Shown here: one piece after another, positions 11,437-21,888 of the stretch | Position numbering within the stretch: position 1 is the first letter of the stretch | Layout: the number at the start of each line of letters is the position of its first letter | NCBI GenBank assembly: GCA_963921825.1 | Contig: OY997594.1 | Span: 37,442,557-37,506,556 of the forward strand | Origin: Erodium maritimum | Taxonomy: Eukaryota; Streptophyta; Magnoliopsida; Geraniales; Geraniaceae | DNA length: 64,000 nucleotides | Reading direction: 5' to 3' | Program-made: the position numbers and the translations under genes | The notes under the pieces: generated by a model | Database searches by the model: none | Told to the model about the DNA's origin: nothing | The model's input: the letters and a program-made list of their open reading frames with translations, nothing else

Positions 11437-12309
11437 GGAAAATTTCAATTGGGTACCCTGGCAAATTTTTATTTTCAATATAACACCCTGATTTTTTTTG
11501 CATTATAATACCCTGGCAAACTATTATTTTCAGTTTCATACCCAACCGTTAACTTTCCATCCAAAATGGATGGAAAATGTTGTTTTTTCAAAAAATACCA
11601 AAATCACCCTTCAACCTTTGATTTTTTAAATATATAAAAAACTGATTTTTAAAAAAAGTTTTTTGAAATAAAATATAATTTTTTGAAATATATAAAAATC
11701 TGTTTTTTGTAATATATAAAAACTGATTTTATTTTTTAAAATAAATCTGATTTTTGAATTATATAAAAATATGATTTTTGAAATATATAAAAATTTATTT
11801 TTAAAATATATAAAAACTGATTTTTTTTAATATTGTTTGAAATAAAATATATTTTTTAAAAATATATAAAAAAAATCTGATTCTTGTAATATATAAAAAC
11901 TGATTTTTAAAATATTTTTTGATAAATAAATCTGATTTTTTGAATTATATAAAAATATTATTATGAAAAATATAAAGATTGATTTTTCAAATATATGTAA
12001 AAACAATTTTTTGAATTATATAAAAATAGGATTTTTGAAATATATAAAAACTGATTTTTTTTAATATTTTTTGAAATAAAATATAGTTTTTTGAAATATG
12101 TAAAAAAAATCTGATTTTTTGTGGTAGATTTTGAAAATTTGATTGGTGTCAAGGGTATTATGGACTTTCCATCTATTTTGGATGGAAAGTTAACGGTTGG
12201 GTATGAAACTGAAAATAATAGTTTGCCAGGGTATTATAATGGAAAAAAACATACTAGGGTGTTATATTACGAATACAAATTTGTCAGGGTATTGAATTGA
12301 AATTTTCCC
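11437..12309. mobile_element. MULE-type MITE with perfect 9-bp target duplication
   Basis: The 9-bp repeat ttatttaaa is found at 11428-11436 and 12310-12318. The 873-bp element begins ggaaaatttcaattgggtac and ends with its near inverted complement. Long terminal repeats contain aaccgttaactttccatcc and complement. The core is an AT-rich series of aaatatataaaaactgattt variants. No protein is encoded. Confidence 0.85.
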
Positions 12310-12436
12310 TTATTTAAATCACGATTATAAACTCACAATATGTTTTATTCATCCGTATTTCATTTTGTATTTACAAAATAATGTACATAAACTAGATTAT
12401 AATTTCTTCATCCTTGTTTCTTATTTACAAAATAAT

Positions 12437-13090
12437 TAAAGGGTTATTATCATCCGAGTACCCTAAAAATACTTGGTTTTCAACCGAGTACCCTAACCAA
12501 ACTTTGTGACATATCAGTACCCAAACGAAACATGTTTTTTCAATCTAGTACCCGCCGTTAGTTTTTGTCTGTTTTCCATCCATTTTTCCATCCAAACACT
12601 TAAAAAGTCTAAAATACCCCTCACTAACAGTCAAATTTTCAAACGCATACCCTTCACATTTTACTTTTAAAAAAATCAGTTTTTATATTTTTAAATCAGT
12701 TTTTATTTTTGAAAATCAGATTTAATTTTTTACAATCAGATTTATTTATTTTAAAATCATTTTTTATTTTAAAATCATTTTTTATTTAAAAATCAGTTTT
12801 ATTTTTTTTAAATCAGATTTATTTATTTTAAAATCACTTTTTATTTCAAAAAATCATTTTTATTTTTTAAAAATCAGATTTATTTATTTTAAAATCACTT
12901 TTTATTTCAGAAAATCAGTTTTATTTTTAAAATTTCAGATTTGTATTAAAATCAGTTTTATTTTTTTTTAAATCTGGTTTTATTTAAAAAAAAATCAGTT
13001 TTTTTAAATCAATATTGATTCTTTATAATAGTCAGAATTTTTATTTTTTTCTTAAAAAAAATCAGATGTTGAAGTTTAATTATTATTCTT
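12437..13090. mobile_element. One end of a MULE-like MITE plus AT-rich repeats
   Basis: The stretch starting at about 12437 has the reiterated layout of a MULE-type terminus (gagtaccctaa twice, then cgccgttag). It runs into about a dozen copies of aaatcagttttta-like sequence to 13080. The opposite inverted end is not found. No gene is seen. Confidence 0.5.
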
Positions 13091-13600
13091 AATACATCAA
13101 ATTAAACATAGAAGAATGAATACATTATATTTTTGTAAAATTATTGATGGCGTAAATTTATTCTATCTATATTGATCATTTTCCTCATATTTTTATTTTA
13201 TTTGTGCCCTATTTTTATAATTTTAGCTATATTTAATAAGTGTGCAAAACTTCGTTAATCGTCGATATTGTTCAAGTATTACAAATACATCCATCATTGG
13301 TCTTGTTTTGTAGACTGCACAAAAAAAAAATTATCGACGCGAGAATGAGATCGATCGGAACACAAATAGAGCGCGAATGAGCAAACAAAGAACATGTTCA
13401 AAATGGGGAAAGCTGGCGCCAGACCTGATCCAGTGCGTCGGCAGTACAAGTTTTCTTCGTGTGCGCGCGAGCTGGATCGCACATCTGGCATAAGATTTAC
13501 CGTTTGACTAGATCTGCGCGCCTGAGGCAGGTTGCACTGCCCGTCCGCACCCGATCACCAGCCAGCAACTGCGCTCCAACGACGTCATTTCATTCTCGCG
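13091..13600. other. Intergenic stretch
   Basis: AT-rich to 13270, then a less AT-rich patch at 13290-13600. No frame, RNA gene or repeat is convincing. Confidence 0.4.
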
Positions 13601-14499
13601 TGAATTTGTAACAGGCTCAAATCCTTAGCTTTTTGTCCGTGTGTATATATATCAGTAGAGTGTTGTAAAATTGGGAGGATCCGATTTTTTTTCCATATAA
13701 TCAAATTCAAGTTTTTTTACTTCATTTCCTTTTTTTCTTCTTGTTCTTCATTTATTCTTGAGTGGTGGGAGCATTTTCTACCATCAAAGGTCATAACTAA
13801 GACTATCCAACAAGGTTTCAAACATCCATGAGTCTCCTACCATCTCCAACTTCTTTATTTTCATATGTTGAAGCTTTAGAGAGTTGGAGATGGTGGGTTT
13901 TCAAGCTAGAGGAGTTTTCAATTGGGTTTCTCAACCCAATCCCGGTTCTAATCTCTAATCTTCTTTATTTTGTTGTAAAGCTCGGTTTTTTTGGTATGCT
14001 TGAGTAATACTTGGATTCCAATCTTTGCTCATGGGTGTTGTGTAACTGTTGATTTTCTTTAAGTTGATGCATTCGTTTTTGGTTAATTTGAGTTTGGTGA
14101 TGTTTTTGGCTTGATTTGGGTTTTTGAGCTTAATTAGAATTCAATTGCTTGTATGAGTATTCATCTATATGTAAGCTACTCGATGTTTATGCATGATTTT
14201 CGTGCTTTGTGTTCGATTGTCATGTTTTTAACCTGATTTCATGTGCTAGCTATTTCGTCTCTCGAGTGTGTATCAAGTTCTAGGCTAGAGTTCGTAAAAA
14301 TGCAAACTTTAGCCATTTAGTGAACTTATCTAGGATTTTCAACATGGTTATATCTTGATTTCCTATTGACGAGATAGGAATATGCTAGGTTGTGTTTTCT
14401 CGATTCTCTTGTGTGTTTCAAGTCGACCGAACGATTTGAGGATTTTCCCATGATTGTTGTATGCGCTATGTAAATTGATGTTTGGAGCGATCAATGATT

Positions 14500-14940
14500 C
14501 GATCTAGTATGAGACCGGATTCTACGTTTATATAATTTACTTATGCTTGCGTATTACCAGAGTTTCGTGATTCGTTACTCTATGTAGTTCTATTTGATTA
14601 TCATCTTTATCGGTGGTATTTGGTTTTCAAGAAGTGAACTAGGCGTAGCTAAGTAAATTCATTTATTGATTTAGAGTTTACTAACGTTTGTTTATTACCA
14701 GAGTTTCGTGATTCGTTGCTCTATTTAGTTCTCCTAGATGATCGATTTATTCGGTTGTCAGGCTGATTGAAATATGCATATCTAAGTAGACTCACCAATT
14801 TATTTATAGTCCTCTCGAGCTTGTGTAGTACCAGAGTATCGTAATTCGATACTCTATTTAGTTCTACTTGATTTTTTGTTGCATTCGGGATTTAAGAAGT
14901 GAAATAGGCGTAGCTGAGTTGATTCGCCGAGTGGTGCAGT
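14500..14940 (+). repeat. Three diverged tandem repeats, period about 135-140 bp
   Basis: Units containing taccagagtttcgtgattcg recur near 14555, 14695 and 14828, each followed by ctctatktagttct and then a variant of gcgtagctaag. Divergence is moderate, indicating an old duplication. Confidence 0.65.
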
Positions 14941-15462
14941 TATCTCTACTTGTGGTAGTTGGTAGCGAGAGTGACATACATTCGTTGTCGTTATCTCTCG
15001 TTCGAGGATTGATCGAGCTTCGCTCAAGATCATAGAACTGCACCCTTTTATTATTGCTTTCCGATGATTGGTGGTTCACATATCGGTTCGGGCAATGGTT
15101 TTGTGCCCTCTCCCCGTGACTAGTATGTGGTTGATTTCATAATACCGCATACTTAGGAACTTAAGTGTTCTAAGACCATAAAAAAAAACATTATTTGATT
15201 TTACCATCGTTACTCATACCATGCGTTAATTGGAAGCCACATTTACTTGTATATGTGACCGATTCTTTGAGTGAATCTAAATTATGTGTCTTAATTGGTA
15301 GCGTGTACATATTTACCTTTATGTATAAATTCAAAACAACATTTTTACTTTTATTCCTTTTATTTTCTCTTTCGGGGATGTGGAAGTGACAACCACGTCC
15401 CTAGGTTTTAGCAAAATACTAGTGAGCCTCTACTCCCTGTGGGATCGACCAATACTTAACCG

Positions 15463-15612
15463 TCCTATTTCGCCTTTATTTTCACACCAAACAATTGAAG
15501 CACACAAACAATCCGAATCTGCTACGCGGCGATGCAAAATAAATCAAATAAAATCCAAATACGGATTTGTCTTATAAATACCCTCCTATTTCGCCTTTAT
15601 TTTCACACCAAT
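15463..15612 (+). repeat. Direct repeat flanking about 100 bp
   Basis: The phrase cctatttcgcctttattttc, followed by acaccaa, occurs at about 15463-15489 and again at about 15586-15612. This may be a local duplication. Confidence 0.7.
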
Positions 15613-15711
15613 CACTTCTCCCGATTCTTAAAGATATTGTTCTCCACATGACCAATATATAAAGACAACTTTTGACAATTAACTCAAGTTTAAAATGGGT
15701 TAAAATAGCCT

Positions 15712-16179
15712 ATGAGTATGCCAAATAGCCTATTGAGTATGCCAAACTATTTAGTATGTTCGAGGCCATTGACTAATTATAAGGTCTATGTCAAGCTTGC
15801 TGAAGAAATTGGTTCTCAAAGGATTGAAGATGGGCCTGAAAGTCGAAGCCGAACTTCTGAGAAGCTAGGCCCTTATCCAATCGTTGTCGTATTCGGAAAG
15901 ACAATGTGTCGTCTTCCCAAAGTCATCCCGACAGTAGCTCGTGGCGTAGAAATTCAGGTCTGCCATTCTGCAGGAGAGCTCTGCAAAGGAGGGGACCATT
16001 CTATCTGTTATTCTAGTATTGTCTTAGTATTAAGGTCTTACGTTGTTGTTGTTTTCCTTCAAGAAATTAGAGGGCCTTGTAGCAAGGAACCAGCTTGGAG
16101 CAAGCTGGTATATCTCTATGTATTTCATTATCTATCAGTAAAGTTGAGATTTTTATCTTCCATATTTCTGAGATCTTAA
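15712..16179 (+). other. Unassigned open frame; no gene supported
   Basis: A 155-codon frame is open here. It starts at a duplicated phrase (gagtatgccaaa twice), shows no recognised domain, and ends in an AT-rich region with long hydrophobic runs expected by chance. The section LAEEIGSQRIEDGPESRS looks more protein-like and could be a fragment of something real. I do not call it a gene. Confidence 0.12.
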
Positions 16180-16378
16180 CAGTCTATTTTGATTAATTTT
16201 TTAATATATTGGGACTAGATTGACCCCCCAAAAAAAACTTCAACGACTAATATAGCAACTTTCTCAAGCTTTAGAGACTAATTTGGTCAATTATCCACAA
16301 TGCTTCTACAACAGTCCAAACTAAGCTTCTTTGTTATCTACAGTTATGTTGATGACTTGTCAAGGAACAACTATATTC

Positions 16379-19300
16379 TTATACCTTAACAGTGAACAAA
16401 TACAGTTTCAGGACGATAGATAGAGCCAGTTGCAATAGAAAGATACCAGATACAATCAGAACCCATCTTTCGCCCGATGAAACAATGTGGGCTCGGAGGT
16501 TAAGTGCAACAAAGCTGGCTGACATCAAACCCGATACCCCTGCAACCACCCACCTGAAAATTTCCAACCGACAACAGAGAGGCACTGCACCCACATATGA
16601 AAACAACTTCACGCACTAAATTTACTGTGTTTGAAACAGATAACAGGACAAGGCAAGGAAAAGGGTCATCATCTTGCATCTATAAAAACACATCTTACGG
16701 CCCAACAAATTTAATGACTGCATGCAAACAGTGATGGTAAAAAACCATACCACATATGAGTCACAACATTAAGTAGCTTAGCAACTAAAATGTCAATATT
16801 AGAAAAATATGTAACAATTTGAAACGAAAATTTCCTCAGAAGTTTTACTAGGGTTGGTTTAGTGGTCAAAGAGCCCTCTCACCTCCTTAAGGTCAGACAT
16901 TCAAATCCCATCGGGTCACCTGCTGGGGTTGGGGTTAACACAGGTTAAAGTTAGGTTAAGTAAGATTTACAGCTTTATTGCAGATAAAAAAGGATTCTTA
17001 CTGAAGTTTCACTTTTCAAAGGTTGTGTCTGGTAAAGTTTTGTCAGTAAGGCACCAGGGCAGTTTTACCATCCAAATACATTAGATGGGGGTAATTTATT
17101 TTTGGGCACTTTATGAAGATAATTTTGAGGTAACAAGATTCTTCCAATAGGTCGTTACTCAGATTTATTGTTTAAAACTCAAAAGAAAATGTCATATACC
17201 CAGTGATCCTTTGCAATATTCTTCCAACAGAATGCTATTTGGAAAATTTCCTTGTATTCTAAATACGGAGAAAAAATCAGCATAAGCCTATAAAATAATT
17301 ATTTCAAAAAGAAATTTTGACCTCATAAATAAATAATTTAAAAGAGGATATATTTCAGAATTGTATGTATGCTTCGCAGCGAAGTGTTAGAGCTACTACA
17401 CGTACCAGAGCAGGTATGAAGACGAATAGGGAGTAGCCATAAAGACAAAACAACAGGACAAGGCCTGATGGAGCTGAGAAGTATTTGAGGATTACATACA
17501 ATACAAGAGGGACAATTGTGACATAACCATAGAACAACCCAGCAGACCAAGTCATCATATTTATGTCATAGTCCCATTCCACGTTGTTGAGCCTGTGTTC
17601 AAGATATGTCACGAAAGTGCCAATGGAAGCCGCGACAAAAATAAGGGTAGTACATATCCAGAATGGCCCATACCTGCAGATCAATAGACATTTATCTCAT
17701 TGAATGCAAGCCATATGATAACAAGATATTTCAAGGTTGAAGAAACAAAATAAATGCGAGAGGCGTTTCGGGTAGTTATTTGATCCACATTATCAGAGAA
17801 AATGCTCAAGCAATAATTTTCTGAAAATATGTTTGCCTACTGTAGTTTTTAAGTGAATATTCTAAATAGGTCAGAAACCTAAGAAAATATTCTTGTTTGT
17901 GTAAATCTAACTACTAATATAGCCCCATCATTTCTGTTTGTGCTACATAAATCTGAAGCCAAAACCTACTCCACTCACGGCTTGAGCCTAACAAACTTCA
18001 GGGCGCTGAAACACATCAAATTATCGTTCAGCTTTGCCCAATAATGTCATTAGACTTAAAACCATCCTTCACTCTCATATACACATTTCATTCGGCTTAC
18101 ACCAACACCATAATTGCAGGCTAGTTAACTTCTAGTGATATAGTCTTGCGACCATCCTTCACACATATAAGCATATGATGTAGACCAGAAAAACCATATT
18201 ATTATAAATTTCATCACTTGCTACCATCTTCTATCAAAACTTCACCATGTACCAAAAACATAGCTAACAATGACATCAGACCCAAGAAAACCAAAAGGCT
18301 CATCTCAAGGGTACTGGAATGAAAAATGCAATATCAGCATTGAAAAGGCAAAGGTTCCTTAAAGGTGCAAGTTATGAGGATGAAAACTTACAAATCTGGG
18401 TTATTAGCTGTTTTCTCATTGAAGGTTCCGCTAAATGGAAAGAGTGATTCTCTTATCCTCTCAAGTACATCTGAAGTGTCAATATCAAAGTATGGCTGAT
18501 AGGCAGCAACAGTGAACTTCCGAAGCCAACCATTTGTCTGAGGCACATCAGGACCAGAACCAGAACCAGATGCACGATTTGAAAATGTATCTGCACCAGT
18601 AGCAACTTGATGATTAGTCAACATAACCATAGAAGTGAAAACTATATAGTGTATTAGTCAAGCATGCTGATACTCTTCAGGAAAACATCTTTATCTTTCC
18701 ATGAAAGAAGACAAAATATGACATGGTTAAGGTAGCAAAAAGAAAGCATTCCTACAGTTTTCAAAGGCTCCGAAGCCTTGTTACAGGCAATCTCAGCCAC
18801 TTGTAAGTTGTATTAGATGTTCTGCTGCATAATACATTTAGGGACACAGCTTCATTTGGGGTCAGTAAGTATTAAATGACAATCTCTACCTATGTTCTTT
18901 CCAATCATACCACTCAAAACAGTCCACCAATTCACTATTGCAATGAAAGGTAATTCTGTGAGCATGTTGCAGATCTATCAGTAAGGAATCAAAGTTCCAC
19001 AAAATATGTGAATTTTTTGGCTCTGTTAAATGTTTTGACACCAGCAAACTAGAAAGAAGACAAGTATTAGTAAAGCTTCATTAAGCAAATATATTGATTA
19101 ATTTATATCTGATTAGAACTGTATATACCATCTGCATCACGAGGAGGACCAGAAACAGTAGAAATCTTCCCCTGTGCTTGAGATGGAGGAAATGTTTGAA
19201 GATTGGATTCTGGCAAAGGCATTTAGCAACCATCATTAAGAGGAAAAACGTAAAAATCTACAAATCATCAAGCAAGTTGCCAAGTTTTAGGCAGTATCAA

Positions 19301-20109
19301 GTTATTGTATATGAAGCAAGTCTGGAAATGTTTGTTTGATTAACAATCAGACATAGTTTAAAAGTTTGTCGAACCCCCACCTTTCGTTTATTAATAAATC
19401 CTAACCCAAGCAAACGTAAATTGTCATGTAGTAACGTTGACCGCATTTTCCGTCAAAAAGTTTAACGGCCGTTTAGTGAGTAACAGGAAAAGTTGATAGT
19501 TCAGAGTTATGATTTGAGAATAACAGAAATGTTTACGTTAGGATTTAAGAATAAACGAAATGTCTACGTTATGATTTGAGAATAAACGAAAAGTTGAAGT
19601 TTCCATTTTAGGAAAGTTTGTATTTCAGTTAGTCACACTTAAGAGATTTTGATACATTTTGAGAATTAATAAGGTAAAAAGCGCTAGTATATGATACGTT
19701 TCATATATGTGGGTTATGATTTGATGTTTGAGTTTAGTAAAACGAGATGATGGAATTCTTTCTTGAATCATCATACTAGACCAGAACATAACATTGAACG
19801 CATAATTCAACTATCATTGTCTTGTTTCTAGCATTTTCTAGGAATCCAAACGGACGGATTGTCAAAATGCAACGGGGATAAAATCGAAACCGATGAGTAC
19901 CTGCGAATTTCACGGTGGATTCAGGAACGGCCTGCCAAAATTGAGCACAATTTGGGATTGAGATGGGGGAGATTGAAAAGAGAAGACAGATATAGTGAAC
20001 GTATAGGTAGAGTGAAAATGGAAGCGATGGATCGGTGAAAACGTATGCTTACAGGTACAGATCCAGGAAGATTATCCCTGTCTAAGCTTGTATACTTGCC
20101 TTGCATCAT
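16379..20109 (-). CDS. YIP1-family integral membrane protein (YIPF1/2-like)
   Basis: YIP1/YIPF proteins are five-span Golgi/ER membrane proteins acting with Rab GTPases in vesicle traffic (family knowledge). Six exons: 20109-20053, 19931-19901, 19209-19129, 18590-18392, 17673-17406 and 16584-16379. Visible motifs are VAAYQPYFDIDT, then LYGPFWICTTLIFVAASIG, MMTWSAGLFYGYVTIVPL, FCLYGYSLFVFIPAL and EIFRWVVAGVSGLMSA, with the end LKLYLFTVKV. The exons total 842 nt, one short of 281 codons: after FIPAL the acceptor at 16585 gives CLSVV, but the conserved EIFRW is then one base out of frame. A donor 4 bp further on would restore the frame with one extra, unconserved residue. So the gene is a fresh frameshift, an assembly error, or uses the shifted donor. 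All other junctions are clean and conserved. Confidence 0.88.
16848..16995 (+). mobile_element. SINE (tRNA-derived) in the last YIP1 intron
   Basis: The sequence ggttggtttagtggtcaaag has a pol III A-box layout. The segment acattcaaatccc at about 16898 fits the B box (GWTCRANNC). A non-coding body follows, with a short A run at 16985-16991. This is the standard plant SINE layout. It lies antisense to the host gene. Target duplications were not resolved. Confidence 0.6.
19372..19676 (+). repeat. Dispersed repeat in YIP1 intron 2
   Basis: About 305 bp containing aacggccgtttagtgagtaa and ttttgatacattttgagaat. An inverted relative lies at 63527-63806 in the first MIRO intron. Internally, cgtta/gatttgagaataaacgaa is repeated three times. 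No terminal inverted repeat was found; it could be a MITE-type or LTR-derived repeat. Confidence 0.7.
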
Positions 20110-20460
20110 CTTTGGACTTGGTCGTCGTCGTCGATCTCTCTCTTCCTCTGAAATCGAAGTATCGGGTCCAGAGATTCAATTTTGTTTGATTAAGGGCAGC
20201 CACAGCCATGGCTCAATGCCAAGTATCGAGCCGCTGTAGCTGCCAGGAGAGGAGCCGGGGTTTCGGAGCCCCTCACGTGGAACCATACTAAAGCTGATCT
20301 TCAAATTATAAGATGTCCACAGAAAAATTCGAAATTTAAATATTGTTTTTCTGACAAAAAATAGTAAAAATATTTTTAAAACAAATTATATATTTACAAT
20401 AAAGAAAAAATATCAAAAAAGTAATGCATATCAATTCCCACGGAATAGCAATTTAGAGAA
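20110..20460. promoter_or_regulatory. Probable YIP1 5' flank and promoter region
   Basis: This lies directly upstream of the minus-strand YIP1 start. The first 170 bp are GC-richer and likely hold the 5' UTR; beyond 20290 it is AT-rich to the LINE. No clear TATA box could be assigned. Confidence 0.35.
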
Positions 20461-20528
20461 GGTTCTCTCGGTCGAGTTTCACGCACGAGGAGATTTAGGG
20501 TTCCGTCGCTTGTAAACGTGCGGATTGG

Positions 20529-21347
20529 GTGTCGGCTTCACTGTCCGGCTTGGAGGGGTTGTTGATGGGGTCGGTTATGTACGAACTACAACTGCAGATG
20601 CAAGGTGTTGTCACTGACAATAACGACGAGGGTGCTACTGTACCGGAGGAGATTTTGGTGCTCGGTGGAGAGAAGTACCGATACGGAATAGCAGCAAAGG
20701 TCCTATCGGACAAACCACTGAAAGTGGCGGTGTTCAGGGACGTCATGAGGAACGTGTGGAACGCAAAAGGGATACCAACACAAACCCTAGCACCAGGGAT
20801 CACGTGATTCTTCTTTCCCAGCAAAAAGGAACGTCGGCGTATGCTGGACAACGAGCCATGGTCGTTCAACAAAGCCTTAGTTGCCCTAACTAAGTTTTCG
20901 GGTGTAGAGGATGTAAGTGGCGCAACCTTCACTCATACGTCTCTGTGGATCCAGACATCTAATCTCTCATTCAATGCGTTTACCAAGCAAGTAGGAGAGA
21001 TTATTTGTGACAGATTGGGAGAAATGGTGGAGATAGATTGTAATGAAAAAGGAAGAGCGTGGGAGGATTATCTCCATGTTCGCGTAAGATGCGACATTTA
21101 TCAACCACTCCGAAACACGTTGAAATTATGGTTGGGAGAGAAGGAGAAGACAACGTTCGTTAGGCTCCAATATGAACGTTTGCCAGATTATTGTTATGGG
21201 TGTGGTAGATTGGATCATGTAGAGAAGGACTGCGAGGACGAGGACAAAGAAATAAATAAGAAGAAGGGAAGGTTTGGCAATCACTTGAAAGCCGAGACAC
21301 CTAGGGAGCGAGGACAAGAAACCTATCAGCGACCGGTGGAAACATAG
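20529..21347 (+). pseudogene. LINE ORF1 (RNA-binding, DUF4283 and CCHC zinc knuckle), broken
   Basis: The ORF1 product binds element RNA during retrotransposition (family knowledge). The first part (20529-20807) has GIAAKVLSDKPLKV and MRNVWNAKG, typical of DUF4283. A stop and a frame change at about 20806-20840 lead into EPWSFNKALVALTKF. The knuckle CYGCGRLDHVEKDC (C-x2-C-x4-H-x4-C) lies near 21190. A basic tail continues with breaks to about 21760. Confidence 0.85.
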
Positions 21348-21888
21348 GAGAACCAAGGTAAATCTCGGTCTCGGTGGAAGGAGAGCATGAGAGATGCTAT
21401 TGGGAAAAATGGCACGCGTCGAGCAGAGTCCTCTAACGAGTCTTAGATCAGGACGGGTACAAGTTTGGATGGGGAGGAGAACGGTCCAAGGAAGATGAAA
21501 CACGTTGTGGGGTCTGCTATGTTTCAACAGAAAGAGTTAATGGTTATTGACAGTGAATGTCTGAGGGATGAAGTACGAACCACGGAGAAGGAATTGATTA
21601 TCGACAAGGAGAGGCATCTTCTATGTCACGAAGAGGAGTCGAGGCAGGTTGTGAAAGAGAAGGGTAGCAAAGTGGTGAAACCGAAAAAATGGAGGCATAA
21701 GAAGCGAGTGACATTGAATAGTGGGGTGCAAGAACAACCCACAGTTATGGGAGAGGTGCTCTGAAAGAGGAAGTTGGGTGATGAAAGTGACGTTGAGAAG
21801 GTGTTGAAGTTTGGGGAAGAGGTCCCTGCTTCTAACACGGTATCAATGCAGGCTTTGGCAAGGGTTGCTAAGCAACCCGTCAGTCCAA

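Larger units (their letters stand above)
13601..15620 (+). other. Non-coding stretch, possible LTR-retrotransposon leader or LTR remnant
   Basis: No protein frame is supported. At about 15430 the phrase ctccctgtgggatcgacc occurs; similar phrases are conserved in LTRs of several plant gypsy elements. A TATA-like gtatatatatcag lies at 13641. No LTR ends, target duplication or primer-binding site could be fixed, so the assignment is tentative. Confidence 0.3.

Noticed and set aside
20200-20290. Possible first exon of a plus-strand gene starting at the ATG near 20208
   Set aside because: The frame is only about 27 codons, with no donor-linked continuation before the LINE; the region is better explained as the YIP1 5' flank.
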